Of a stretch of 64,000 nucleotides of DNA, positions 9,663 through 17,048 are shown piece by piece. The DNA comes from Desulfomicrobium escambiense DSM 10707 (GTDB lineage: Bacteria; Desulfobacterota; Desulfovibrionia; Desulfovibrionales; Desulfomicrobiaceae). The stretch covers positions 62,001 through 126,000 of the forward strand of contig NZ_AUAR01000002.1 in assembly GCF_000428825.1 (NCBI RefSeq). Reading direction: 5' to 3'. Each line of letters opens with the position of its first letter. Within the stretch, counting starts at the first letter, position 1. The translations under genes were made by a program, and so were the position numbers. A model generated the notes under the pieces. The model ran no database searches. It was not told the origin of the DNA and was given only the letters and a program-made list of their open reading frames with translations.

Positions 9663-11705
9663 ATGTCCACCTCCCCCACCCTGCAGCCGGGCTGCATCAT
9701 GGAGTTCCTGCAGGACAACCAGCCCGTCACGGCCTGGGTCCTCGACGTGCAGGGCCCGCGCCTGCGGGTCTTCACGGCCGGGCAGCGGGAACTCAAACTC
9801 CCGGTTTCGCGCGCCCTGCCGTGGACCGGGCCGCAGTGCGCGGCCGGCTCCAGCCGCCAGGACATGCTCGACCTCCTGCGCACCCACAACGGCCGCCGGG
9901 AGCGCCTGGCCGAGGCCGTGGACGCCCTGGAGATCTGGGACCTGGCACAGGGCGAGGTCGACGAGGCGGAGATCGGCTGGTTCGCGAGCCTGGTGTTCGA
10001 AGACCCGAACCCCGACCAGCTTGCGGCCCTGGGGCGCAAGCTCCTGCAGACCAAGACCCATTTCAAGTTCTCGCCGCCGGCCTTCGAAATCTACCCGCAG
10101 GAGACCGTGGAGCGCCGTCAGGAGGAGTTGCGCAAGGCCCAGGAGCGCGAACGCCTGGTGGGCTTCGGCCAGGTTTTTCTCAAGGGGCTGTGGGACGCCT
10201 TCTGCAAGCGTCGCAGCGCCCTGCCCGAGCCCGACGAGGAGCAGACCGCGCGCATCCGCGACCTGCTCATGACCCGCCTGTGCAACCCCGACGACCGGGA
10301 CTCGGACGCCCTGTGGAAGACCATGACCCAGGGCCTGCCCGAGGAGCCCCATCTGGCCCTGTTCCTGGCACAGGCCTGGGGCATCGTGCCGGCCCACTTC
10401 AATTTTCATCTCTGCCGCGCGCAGTACGATTGGGACCCCGGTTGGGCGGAACCCTTCGCCGGGGCCGTGGAGGCCCAGAAGGAACGCGTCCTGCAGGGGC
10501 GCCAGGAGCCCATGGCCGAGATCGTGACCATCGACTCGGCCACGACCCAGGACATCGACGACGGCTTTGAACTCACGCGCGACGAAAACGGCTTCCGCCT
10601 GCGTCTGGCCCTGGCCTGCCCCTGCCTGGAATGGGAGTTCGGCAGCCCCCTGGACCGCGCCGTGCAGCACCGCTTCAGCTCCCTCTACCTGCCCGAGGGC
10701 ACGAGCCACATGCTGCCCGAGGAACTGGGGACCCGCTTCTTCAGCCTCAACGCCGGCCAGGACCTGCCGGCCCTGGTCATCACCTTCGACCTCGACCCCG
10801 AGGGCGACCTGCGGGGCTTCGCGCCCGAAGTCGCCTGGGTGCGAGTCGCGGCCAATCTGACCTACACCGGCGTGGAAACGGACATCGCCGAGGGCGCGTC
10901 CGACATGCTCCGCGACGCCCGTGACCTGGCCCACCTGCTGCGCCAGGCGCGCATCTGCGAACACGCCGTGATCATGGACCAGCCCGACCCGCGGGTCGTG
11001 CTCGACGGCGACCCTGCCAACCCGCAGGTCGGGATCGTGCAGAGTCCGTCAACGCCCGAAGCCCAGACCATCGTTTCGGAATTCATGATCCTGGCCAACA
11101 AGGCCATGGGCTCCTGGGGCCTGGAGACGGGCACGGCCCTGCTCTACCGCACCCAGAACATCACCCTGCCCGCCGAGAGCGCCGGCGTGTGGAGCGAGCC
11201 CACGGACATCTACCGCATCATCAACAACATGGGCCCCTCCATCCTGGAGTGCGAGCCGCGGCGCCACGCCACCATCGGGGCCAAGGCCTACGCGCCAGTG
11301 ACCTCGCCCCTGCGCCGCTACTCGGACTTCATCAACATGGCCCAGATAGTGGCCCGGCTCACAGGCCGCGGACGGCTCCTGAGCCAGTCCGAACTGGAGA
11401 GCCTGCTGCCGGTCCTCTCCAGCCGCGCGGAACTGGTCGGCCAGGTCCAGCGCATGCGTCCGAGATACTGGAAGTACGAGTACTTCCGGCAGAATTTCAA
11501 GAAGATGCGCTGGTCGGGTCTCATCGTGGACCCGGGGTCCGTGCTGGTGACCATCTCCCTGCCGGAGCTGCAGCTCTTCCTCAAGGCCCCGCGCAAGATC
11601 TTCGGCGACAAGATACGGCTGGGGCAACGCTTTTCCATCCGCATCGGCAAGGTCGACCCCCTGAACAACGAGATCAGGACCGTCGAGGCCTGGGAAGAGG
11701 AATGA
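9663..11705 (+). CDS. RNB-domain ribonuclease (RNase II/R family)
   Basis: A 680-aa 3'-5' exoribonuclease of the RNase II/R superfamily. The first 270 residues or so form an N-terminal region. The RNB domain starts at about residue 285 with VTIDSATTQDIDDGFEL, which holds the metal-binding Asp cluster. Further family segments are the YLPEGTSHMLP motif and the C-terminal APVTSPLRRYSDFIN. Basic C-terminal residues could bind RNA. A short GC-rich spacer with a possible hairpin separates it from purH. Whether it behaves like RNase II or RNase R cannot be told from sequence, and no classic full cold-shock plus S1 layout was identified. Confidence 0.88.
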   Translation: MSTSPTLQPGCIMEFLQDNQPVTAWVLDVQGPRLRVFTAGQRELKLPVSRALPWTGPQCAAGSSRQDMLDLLRTHNGRRERLAEAVDALEIWDLAQGEVDEAEIGWFASLVFEDPNPDQLAALGRKLLQTKTHFKFSPPAFEIYPQETVERRQEELRKAQERERLVGFGQVFLKGLWDAFCKRRSALPEPDEEQTARIRDLLMTRLCNPDDRDSDALWKTMTQGLPEEPHLALFLAQAWGIVPAHFNFHLCRAQYDWDPGWAEPFAGAVEAQKERVLQGRQEPMAEIVTIDSATTQDIDDGFELTRDENGFRLRLALACPCLEWEFGSPLDRAVQHRFSSLYLPEGTSHMLPEELGTRFFSLNAGQDLPALVITFDLDPEGDLRGFAPEVAWVRVAANLTYTGVETDIAEGASDMLRDARDLAHLLRQARICEHAVIMDQPDPRVVLDGDPANPQVGIVQSPSTPEAQTIVSEFMILANKAMGSWGLETGTALLYRTQNITLPAESAGVWSEPTDIYRIINNMGPSILECEPRRHATIGAKAYAPVTSPLRRYSDFINMAQIVARLTGRGRLLSQSELESLLPVLSSRAELVGQVQRMRPRYWKYEYFRQNFKKMRWSGLIVDPGSVLVTISLPELQLFLKAPRKIFGDKIRLGQRFSIRIGKVDPLNNEIRTVEAWEEE

Positions 11706-11784
11706 ACTTGTCCGGCCACCGGTTTTGCCGTAGTGAAATGCGGCACATGACATCCCCAAAATCCAAAGACCAAGGAGAGCGCAC

Positions 11785-12372
11785 ATGGTGACAATATTCT
11801 GGCTCGCGATCAGCTACCTTCTGGGAGCCATGCCCTTCGGCCTTCTGATTTCCCGCACCTGCTGCGGCATCGACCCTCGCGAAGAGGGCAGCGGCAACAT
11901 CGGCGCCACCAATGTCGGCCGCCTGTGCGGCACGAAATACGGGGCCATGACCTTGGCCCTGGACGTGCTCAAGGGGTTCATCCCCGTGCTGCTGGCCACG
12001 AGCTTCTCGGATTCGTACTTCTTCCTGACCCTGGTCGCCACGGCCGCGGTCTGCGGCCACATGTTCTCGGTCTTCCTGCACGGCAAGGGCGGCAAGGGCG
12101 TGGCCACGTGGGTCGGCGCCTTCCTGGCCATCTCGCCCTGGGCGGTGATCATCTGCGGACTGGCCTTCCTGGCGGCCCTGTACTTCTACAACTTCGTGTC
12201 CCTGGCCTCCCTGGTCATGGTGGCGCTGATGCCCGTGGTCCTGCTCTTCCAGGGCCTCTTCGGCGCCATCCCCATGGCCCTGGTCCTCATGGCCCTCATC
12301 TTCTGGAAGCACTCGGCGAACATCCAGCGCCTCATGGTCGGCACGGAGCACCCGTGGAAGAAGAAGGAATAA
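11785..12372 (+). CDS. plsY: Acyl-phosphate:glycerol-3-phosphate acyltransferase
   Basis: Inner-membrane enzyme that transfers an acyl group from acyl phosphate to glycerol-3-phosphate, starting phospholipid synthesis. The 195-aa protein has about five membrane segments and all three PlsY motifs: EGSGNIGATNVGR near residue 35, GHMFSVFLHGKGGKGVATW near residue 90, and a C-terminal region ending WKHSANIQRLMVGTEHPWK. The start has an AAGGAGAGCGCAC ribosome site. A strong terminator follows. Assignment is secure. Confidence 0.96.
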   Translation: MVTIFWLAISYLLGAMPFGLLISRTCCGIDPREEGSGNIGATNVGRLCGTKYGAMTLALDVLKGFIPVLLATSFSDSYFFLTLVATAAVCGHMFSVFLHGKGGKGVATWVGAFLAISPWAVIICGLAFLAALYFYNFVSLASLVMVALMPVVLLFQGLFGAIPMALVLMALIFWKHSANIQRLMVGTEHPWKKKE

Positions 12373-12394
12373 CCGGTTTTTTCGTATCGACGCC

Positions 12395-12430
12395 AAAGCG
12401 CGGAAACCTCGGGGTTTCCGCGCTTTTTCT
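12395..12430 (+). terminator. Intrinsic terminator after plsY
   Basis: AAAGCGCGGAAACC, loop TCGG and GGTTTCCGCGCTTT make a perfect 14-bp stem, followed by a T-rich tail (TTCTTTT). It ends the plus-strand transcript facing hflX. Confidence 0.92.
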
Positions 12431-12467
12431 TTTGTGTGCCGGGGAATGTGACGCTGCGGAAGGGAAG

Positions 12468-12498
12468 ATGGATTCCCGCCTTCGCGGGAATGACGGGG
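12468..12498 (+). repeat. Dispersed inverted repeat, GATTCCCGCCTTCGCGGGAATGAC type
   Basis: A short palindromic element (GATTCCCGCC-TTCGCGGGAATGAC). A second copy in reverse orientation lies 63 bases downstream and a degenerate copy at 62792. It resembles the dRS3/REP-like intergenic repeats known from many proteobacteria. Confidence 0.75.
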
Positions 12499-12560
12499 CT
12501 TCAGGGCGCACGCCCCGGTCATCATGCTGGCACGACGTCTGATCCAGACGCTGCTTATGT

Positions 12561-12587
12561 GTCATTCCCGCGAAGGCGGGAATCCAT
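12561..12587 (-). repeat. Second copy of the dispersed repeat, inverted
   Basis: Reads GTCATTCCCGCGAAGGCGGG plus AATCCAT on the plus strand, the reverse complement of the element at 12468. Together they flank a 62-bp segment between the convergent plsY and hflX genes and could pair into a large cruciform or RNA hairpin. Confidence 0.75.
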
Positions 12588-12626
12588 GCATTTCGGGCCG
12601 GCCTCGCGGCACGGCCCCAAATGCGT

Positions 12627-14249
12627 TCACAGCAGCGCTTTGACGCGTTCGACCAGGGTGGCGAGGGAGGGTCGCTCTATGGCGGAGATGAAGACCGCGT
12701 CGGGATGGACGAAGGCCAGGGCCTCGCGGGTCTCTTCGGAGATGCGGTCGACCTTGTTCAGGGCCAGGACGCGGGGGATGGTATCGATGGACAGGTCGCG
12801 CAGGATGGATTCCACGGCTTCGAGCTGGGCCTCCATCTCGGGGTGCGACGCATCGGCCACGTGCACGAGCACGTCGGCGCCCTCCAGCTCCTCCAGGGTG
12901 GCCATGAAGGCCTCGCGCAGGTCGGCGGGCAGGTGGCGGATGAAGCCCACGGTGTCGGTCAGGATGATCTCGCGGTCCTCGGGGAAGCGCAGACGGCGGC
13001 TGGTGGGGTCCAGGGTGGCGAAGAGCTTGTTCTCGGCCAGGACGTCGCTCTGGGTCAGGGTATTGAGGAGCGTGGACTTGCCCGCGTTGGTGTAGCCCAC
13101 CAGGGAGACCACGGGCAGCCCGGCCTTGTCGCGGCGGCTGCGCGTGGCCTTGCGGTGCTTGCGCACGCTGCCGAGCTCGGTCTTGATCTGGGCGATGCGG
13201 GCGCGGATCTTGCGGCGGTCCATCTCAAGCCGCGTCTCGCCCGGCCCGCGGCCGCCGATGCCACCCGTCAGGCGGCTCAGGGCGCGGTTCTGGCCCACCA
13301 GACGCGGCATCATGTACTTGAGCTGCGCCATCTCCACCTGCAGCTTGCCTTCGCGGGTCTGGGCGTGCTGGGCGAAGATGTCGAGGATGAGCTGGGTGCG
13401 GTCCAGGACCTTGCGCTCGGTGATCTGGCTGACGTTGCGCTGCTGGGTCGGGGTCAGCTCCTGGTCGAAGACCAGGGTGGCCGCGTTTTTCTGCAGGGCC
13501 AGGACTTCCAGTTCGGCCAGCTTCCCCCGGCCCAGGATGAGCTTGGGGTTGACCTGACTGACGCGCTGCACCACCGTGCCGACCACCTCCAAACCGGCCG
13601 TTGCCGCCAGTTCGGCCAGTTCGGCCAGGGACCGCTCCTGCACGCCCTTGGGCTGGGAGCCGACGCTGACCAGGATGGCCGCGCCCTCGCGCGCGGAAGA
13701 GGCCACGGTCTGGCCCGTACGGGCCAGTTCGTCCTCCAGGGCCTTGGCGCTGGCCCCGAAATCGAAATCCACCTCGTCCCAGATCATGGCCGGGTGCACC
13801 TGATAGGGCAACTCGTCGGCGTTGGGCGGCAGCAGGTGCGCGAACTGGCAGGTGCGCGGCGCGCCGTCCGAGCTCACGGTCAGCACGCAGACCGCGTCCA
13901 GGCGCAGGAAGGCCATGTCCATGAGGTCTTCCTGGGTCAGGAGCGAGGAGTCGAGGTGGGTGTGCAGCAGGCGCAGGCCCGACAGGCGCGACTCGGCCTG
14001 GCGGTGGCGGGACAGCTCGGGGATGAGGATGCCGTCCTGCTCGCCGACGATGACCATGACCGGCACGCCTTTGCGGTTGATGAGCACGCCCAGCTGGCGG
14101 CCGACGCCGCGGCTCAGGATGGCCAGCTCGCGGGCCTGGTCCGGGGTGAAGCCGCCCTGGTCGGGGAAACGGCGGTTGTAGAGGCGCGAGATGGCCGCGG
14201 TCTGGCTGGGCTTGAGGCCCGTGAGGTTGCCGAGGGGTTTGGAAGCTAT
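12627..14249 (-). CDS. hflX: GTPase HflX
   Basis: Ribosome-associated GTPase that rescues or splits stalled 70S ribosomes. The N-terminal nucleotide-binding domain has GRGKLAEL and TRTQLILDIFAQHA-like segments, then GGIGGRGPGETRLE. The G domain has G1 GYTNAGKSTLLN, G3 DTVGFI and G4 NKVD. The reading frame and family-like sequence (PLGNLTGLKPSQTAAISRLY) extend 54 codons upstream of the first ATG (14087). No ATG, GTG or TTG occurs before the frame closes. The best start is ATA at 14247-14249, 7 bases after GGAG, giving 540 aa. Otherwise translation would begin inside, at 14087. It lies 40 bases after the IMP-cyclohydrolase gene. Confidence 0.85.
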   Translation of the reverse strand: MASKPLGNLTGLKPSQTAAISRLYNRRFPDQGGFTPDQARELAILSRGVGRQLGVLINRKGVPVMVIVGEQDGILIPELSRHRQAESRLSGLRLLHTHLDSSLLTQEDLMDMAFLRLDAVCVLTVSSDGAPRTCQFAHLLPPNADELPYQVHPAMIWDEVDFDFGASAKALEDELARTGQTVASSAREGAAILVSVGSQPKGVQERSLAELAELAATAGLEVVGTVVQRVSQVNPKLILGRGKLAELEVLALQKNAATLVFDQELTPTQQRNVSQITERKVLDRTQLILDIFAQHAQTREGKLQVEMAQLKYMMPRLVGQNRALSRLTGGIGGRGPGETRLEMDRRKIRARIAQIKTELGSVRKHRKATRSRRDKAGLPVVSLVGYTNAGKSTLLNTLTQSDVLAENKLFATLDPTSRRLRFPEDREIILTDTVGFIRHLPADLREAFMATLEELEGADVLVHVADASHPEMEAQLEAVESILRDLSIDTIPRVLALNKVDRISEETREALAFVHPDAVFISAIERPSLATLVERVKALL

Positions 14250-14289
14250 GGCGTGTCTCCGTCGCCGGTTCGGGCCGGCGGGGCCGCCC

Positions 14290-14883
14290 CTAGGGGCGGC
14301 TCAGGTACTCGGTGATCATGCGGTCGTACTGCGACGTCAGCGCGAAGGTGGCCACGGCCATGCGCTTGCGGAATTCTAGGGAGAGACTGCCGCCGTTGGC
14401 CTTCATCTCCTGCATGCACTCGACGTAGTACGCAGGGTCCGGGATGACGGCCACGGAGTGGAAGTTCTTGGCCGAGGCGCGCAGCATGGTCGGGCCGCCG
14501 ATGTCGATCTGTTCCACGGCCTGCTTGTCTTCCAGGGTCTGGCGCACGGCGTCGGCGAAATTGTAGAGATTGACGCAGATGAGGTCGAAGGGCGCCAGGC
14601 GCAGATCCTTGAGGGTGCGCATGTGGGCGGGATCGTCCTTGTCGGCCAGGATGCCGGCGTGGACGTGCGGATGCAGGGTCTTGACGCGGCCGCCGAGGAT
14701 TTCCGGGAAGCCCGTCACGTCGCTGACGGATCGGACCTTGAGGCCGGCCTGGACGAGCTTCTTGCGCGTGCCGCCGGTGGAGACGAGCTCGACGCCCTGC
14801 TCCTGGAGAAATCGCGCAAAGTCATCGAGTCCGGATTTATCTGTGACGCTCAGGATGGCCCGGCGTATAGGCAGCATGTTCAT
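14290..14883 (-). CDS. IMP cyclohydrolase (stand-alone N-terminal half of PurH)
   Basis: Closes FAICAR to IMP, the last step of de novo IMP synthesis. The 197-aa protein matches only the MGS-like cyclohydrolase domain of PurH: RRAILSVTDKSGL, VSTGGT, GGRVKTLHPHVHAGILA, the VNLYNF segment and IDIGGPTMLRASAKNF. The transformylase half is at 8319. The start at 14883 is chosen over an ATG five codons upstream because GAGGGG lies 7 bases before it. hflX follows in the same direction. Confidence 0.93.
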   Translation of the reverse strand: MNMLPIRRAILSVTDKSGLDDFARFLQEQGVELVSTGGTRKKLVQAGLKVRSVSDVTGFPEILGGRVKTLHPHVHAGILADKDDPAHMRTLKDLRLAPFDLICVNLYNFADAVRQTLEDKQAVEQIDIGGPTMLRASAKNFHSVAVIPDPAYYVECMQEMKANGGSLSLEFRKRMAVATFALTSQYDRMITEYLSRP

Positions 14884-14948
14884 GGTATTTCCCCTCACGA
14901 AAAGAATGTTCGCCGTGCACTGCCAGCTTTGACCGCAATATGCAACAG

Positions 14949-14984
14949 CGCGGTCGGGCCCCGAAACCCGGGGACCCGACCGCG
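14949..14984 (-). terminator. Stem-loop after the TPR gene
   Basis: CGCGGTCGGG and CCCGACCGCG form a perfect 10-bp outer stem with a further CCCC/GGGG inner pairing. It lies between the TPR gene and the cyclohydrolase gene. No clear T run follows on the minus strand, so it may attenuate or stabilise the message without fully terminating it. Confidence 0.5.
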
Positions 14985-15006
14985 TCGGAGGGGAACCGGA
15001 ACCGCT

Positions 15007-15564
15007 CTAGAGCTGGGCCAGGAGCTCGGCCGCCGGTCCGTAGGCGGGATCCATCTCCAGCAGGCGTTCCAGCTGCGCCTTGGCCTCGTCCGGCCGGCCG
15101 CAGGTCGTCAGGCAGCCGCCCAGAGCGTAGCGCACCTCGCTCTTGCCGGGGTTGAGTTCGAGGTAGTGCTCCAGGGGAGCGATGGCCTCGCCGGTGCGGC
15201 CCAGCATGTGGGCCGTCTGGACGAGCCCGAAAAGGGCGATGAGGTTTTCGGGGTTGGCCGTCAGGGCGCGGCCGTGCAGGTCGAAGGCCTCCTCATGCCG
15301 GCCCTGCTGGACGCAGATGAGGCCCATGCCGGCCAGGGACTTGTCCGAGGACGAAATGCCGTCGGCCTTGCGGTACATGGCCATGGCCTGGTCCAGGTCA
15401 CCGCGCTGCACGGCGATGGTCGCCAGACCCAGATACGGGTCCGGGTGGACGCCGTTGCTGCCCGCGGCCTTATGGTAATAGCTTTCGGCCTTGTCCAGCT
15501 CACCCATGAAAAGATAGCACTCGCCAAGTTCCTTGTTGATTTCGTAATCCAGATGCGAACTCAT
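15007..15564 (-). CDS. TPR-repeat protein
   Basis: A 185-aa soluble protein made almost entirely of tetratricopeptide repeats, about five 34-residue units (for example GECYLFMGELDKAESYYHKA, IAVQRGDLDQAMAMYRKA, GLICVQQGRHEEAFDLHGRA, ALGGCLTTCGRPDEAKAQLE). No signal peptide or catalytic motif. TPRs mediate protein-protein contacts and the partner is unknown. The start has a very strong AAGGAGGAGG site. It is divergent from the flagellar operon that starts 250 bases away, so a flagellar or cell-surface role is possible but unproven. Confidence 0.8.
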   Translation of the reverse strand: MSSHLDYEINKELGECYLFMGELDKAESYYHKAAGSNGVHPDPYLGLATIAVQRGDLDQAMAMYRKADGISSSDKSLAGMGLICVQQGRHEEAFDLHGRALTANPENLIALFGLVQTAHMLGRTGEAIAPLEHYLELNPGKSEVRYALGGCLTTCGRPDEAKAQLERLLEMDPAYGPAAELLAQL

Positions 15565-15726
15565 GGTTCCTCCTCCTTGTCGTCAGATCGGGTATGCTTT
15601 GTCATCCACCCGACGCCAAGCAACATTGATGCCAGCCGAGCGAACCACCATCGCCGCCGAGCCCCGTCGCCCCATTTCCATTGCCAATATGCCGGATTAA
15701 CACGCGTATCCCGACTTCCTCGTTTC

Positions 15727-15742
15727 TGGAATGGTCATTGCA
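15727..15742 (+). promoter_or_regulatory. Sigma-54 promoter of the flgB operon
   Basis: TGGAATGGTCATTGCA has GG and GC spaced by 10 bases, as in the -24/-12 consensus TGGCACG-N4-TTGCW. It lies 74 bases before the flgB ATG. Many proteobacterial hook-basal-body operons are sigma-54 controlled, which fits. The rest of the 15565-15815 spacer shows nothing further. Confidence 0.7.
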
Positions 15743-15815
15743 AAACCGTCGTCGTCAACGACCCGGCTCCGCCGCTGCGCGGCCAAGCACATGCCGGAAT
15801 GACAAGGGGTTACCG

Positions 15816-16226
15816 ATGAAAAGCCTGTTTCCTGAACACCTGGATCTGACGGCCAAGGTCATGGATTTCCAGCTCCAGCGTCAAAACATCGTCAGCGCCA
15901 ACATGGCGAACATCAATACGCCCGGCTACAAGGCGCGGCACCTGGAGTTCGAAAAGGACCTGCAGGCCGCCCTGGGACTGGCCGAGGGCGGGGCCATGGC
16001 CAGGACGCATCCGGACCATTTCCCGGCGCCCTTCTCGCCGGAACAGACCGAAGCCAGCGTGACCAAATCCCTGACGCCCAGGGTCATCCAGGGCGTGGAC
16101 AACGTGGACCTGGACACGGAAATGGCGGCCATGGCCAAGAACAACCTGCTCTACAGCGCCCTGACCACGGTCATGCAGAAGAATTTCGCCGGCATGAAGC
16201 AGATCATACAGGATGGAGGCAAATAA
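15816..16226 (+). CDS. flgB: Flagellar basal-body rod protein FlgB
   Basis: Proximal rod protein of the flagellum, exported through the flagellar type III system. The 136-aa protein has the rod-protein N-terminal motif QRQNIVSANMANINTPGYKAR. It ends with a C-terminal helix (NNLLYSALTTVMQKNFAGMK) that pairs with it in the rod. First gene of flgB-flgC-fliE-fliF-fliG-fliH-fliI. Its stop overlaps the flgC start (TAATG). The start has AAGGGG upstream. Confidence 0.96.
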   Translation: MKSLFPEHLDLTAKVMDFQLQRQNIVSANMANINTPGYKARHLEFEKDLQAALGLAEGGAMARTHPDHFPAPFSPEQTEASVTKSLTPRVIQGVDNVDLDTEMAAMAKNNLLYSALTTVMQKNFAGMKQIIQDGGK

Positions 16227-16663
16227 TGGACTTCATGACATCCATCGACATCGGCGCGTCCGCCCTCAAGGCCGAGCGCACCCATTTGAACGTCATCTCC
16301 ATGAACCTGGCCAACGCCAAGACCACCAGGACCGTGGGCGGCGGCCCCTACCGCCGCAAGGAAGCCATCTTCAAGGAGACCGAGGTTGACAGCCCCTTCT
16401 CCAAGGCCATGAACGCGGCCCTGGACCAGGACGTCAAGGGCGTGCGGGTCGAATCCATCCAGAACGACCGCAGGCCCCTGAAGCAGGTCTACGAGCCCGG
16501 ACACCCTGACGCCAACGAGGAAGGTTACGTCAGCTACCCGGACATCAACGTGGTGGAGGAGATGACCAACATGCTCCAGGCCATGCGCGCCTACGAGGCC
16601 AACGTCTCGACCATCACCACGTCCAAGAACATGTTCACCAAGGCCCTGGAAATCGGCCGCTAG
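16226..16663 (+). CDS. flgC: Flagellar basal-body rod protein FlgC
   Basis: Proximal rod subunit, 145 aa. It has the N-terminal rod signature (HLNVISMNLANAKTT) and the conserved C-terminal segment YVSYPDINVVEEMTNMLQAM, followed by the heptad helix. The start overlaps the flgB stop by one base and is preceded by GGATGGAGGC. Normal family length. Confidence 0.96.
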   Translation: MDFMTSIDIGASALKAERTHLNVISMNLANAKTTRTVGGGPYRRKEAIFKETEVDSPFSKAMNAALDQDVKGVRVESIQNDRRPLKQVYEPGHPDANEEGYVSYPDINVVEEMTNMLQAMRAYEANVSTITTSKNMFTKALEIGR

Positions 16664-16699
16664 GCCACACACTGACGGATAGCACGAAGGAGGAGTTCC

Positions 16700-17023
16700 A
16701 TGGCGGTGTCACCGATGGCCATCAAGGCCTATTCCGCGGCCAGCGAGCTTTTGAACAATCCCAAGGGGCTCGGCGCCAAGAAGGGCGCCACGGCCGAGGC
16801 GACACGGTCCTTCGCCGAGACCATCGAGGAGTCCCTGGCCACGGTCAACGACATGCAGGCCGAAAAGGGGCGCATGATCCAGGATTTCGCCTCGGGCAAA
16901 TCCCAGAACGTGCACGAACTGATGATCTCCCTGCAGAAGGCCGGACTGGCCATGGACATGACCTCGGCCGTGCGCAACAAGGTCATGCAGGCCTACCAGG
17001 AACTCATGCGGATGCAGTTCTGA
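16700..17023 (+). CDS. fliE: Flagellar hook-basal body protein FliE
   Basis: Links the MS ring to the rod and is an early export substrate. The 107-aa protein has the typical C-terminus: KSQNVHELMISLQKAGLAMD, then RNKVMQAYQELMRMQF. AAGGAGGAG precedes the ATG. It lies between flgC and fliF in the conserved order. Confidence 0.95.
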   Translation: MAVSPMAIKAYSAASELLNNPKGLGAKKGATAEATRSFAETIEESLATVNDMQAEKGRMIQDFASGKSQNVHELMISLQKAGLAMDMTSAVRNKVMQAYQELMRMQF

Positions 17024-17048
17024 TCCGTAATCGCAACGAGGACGCACC

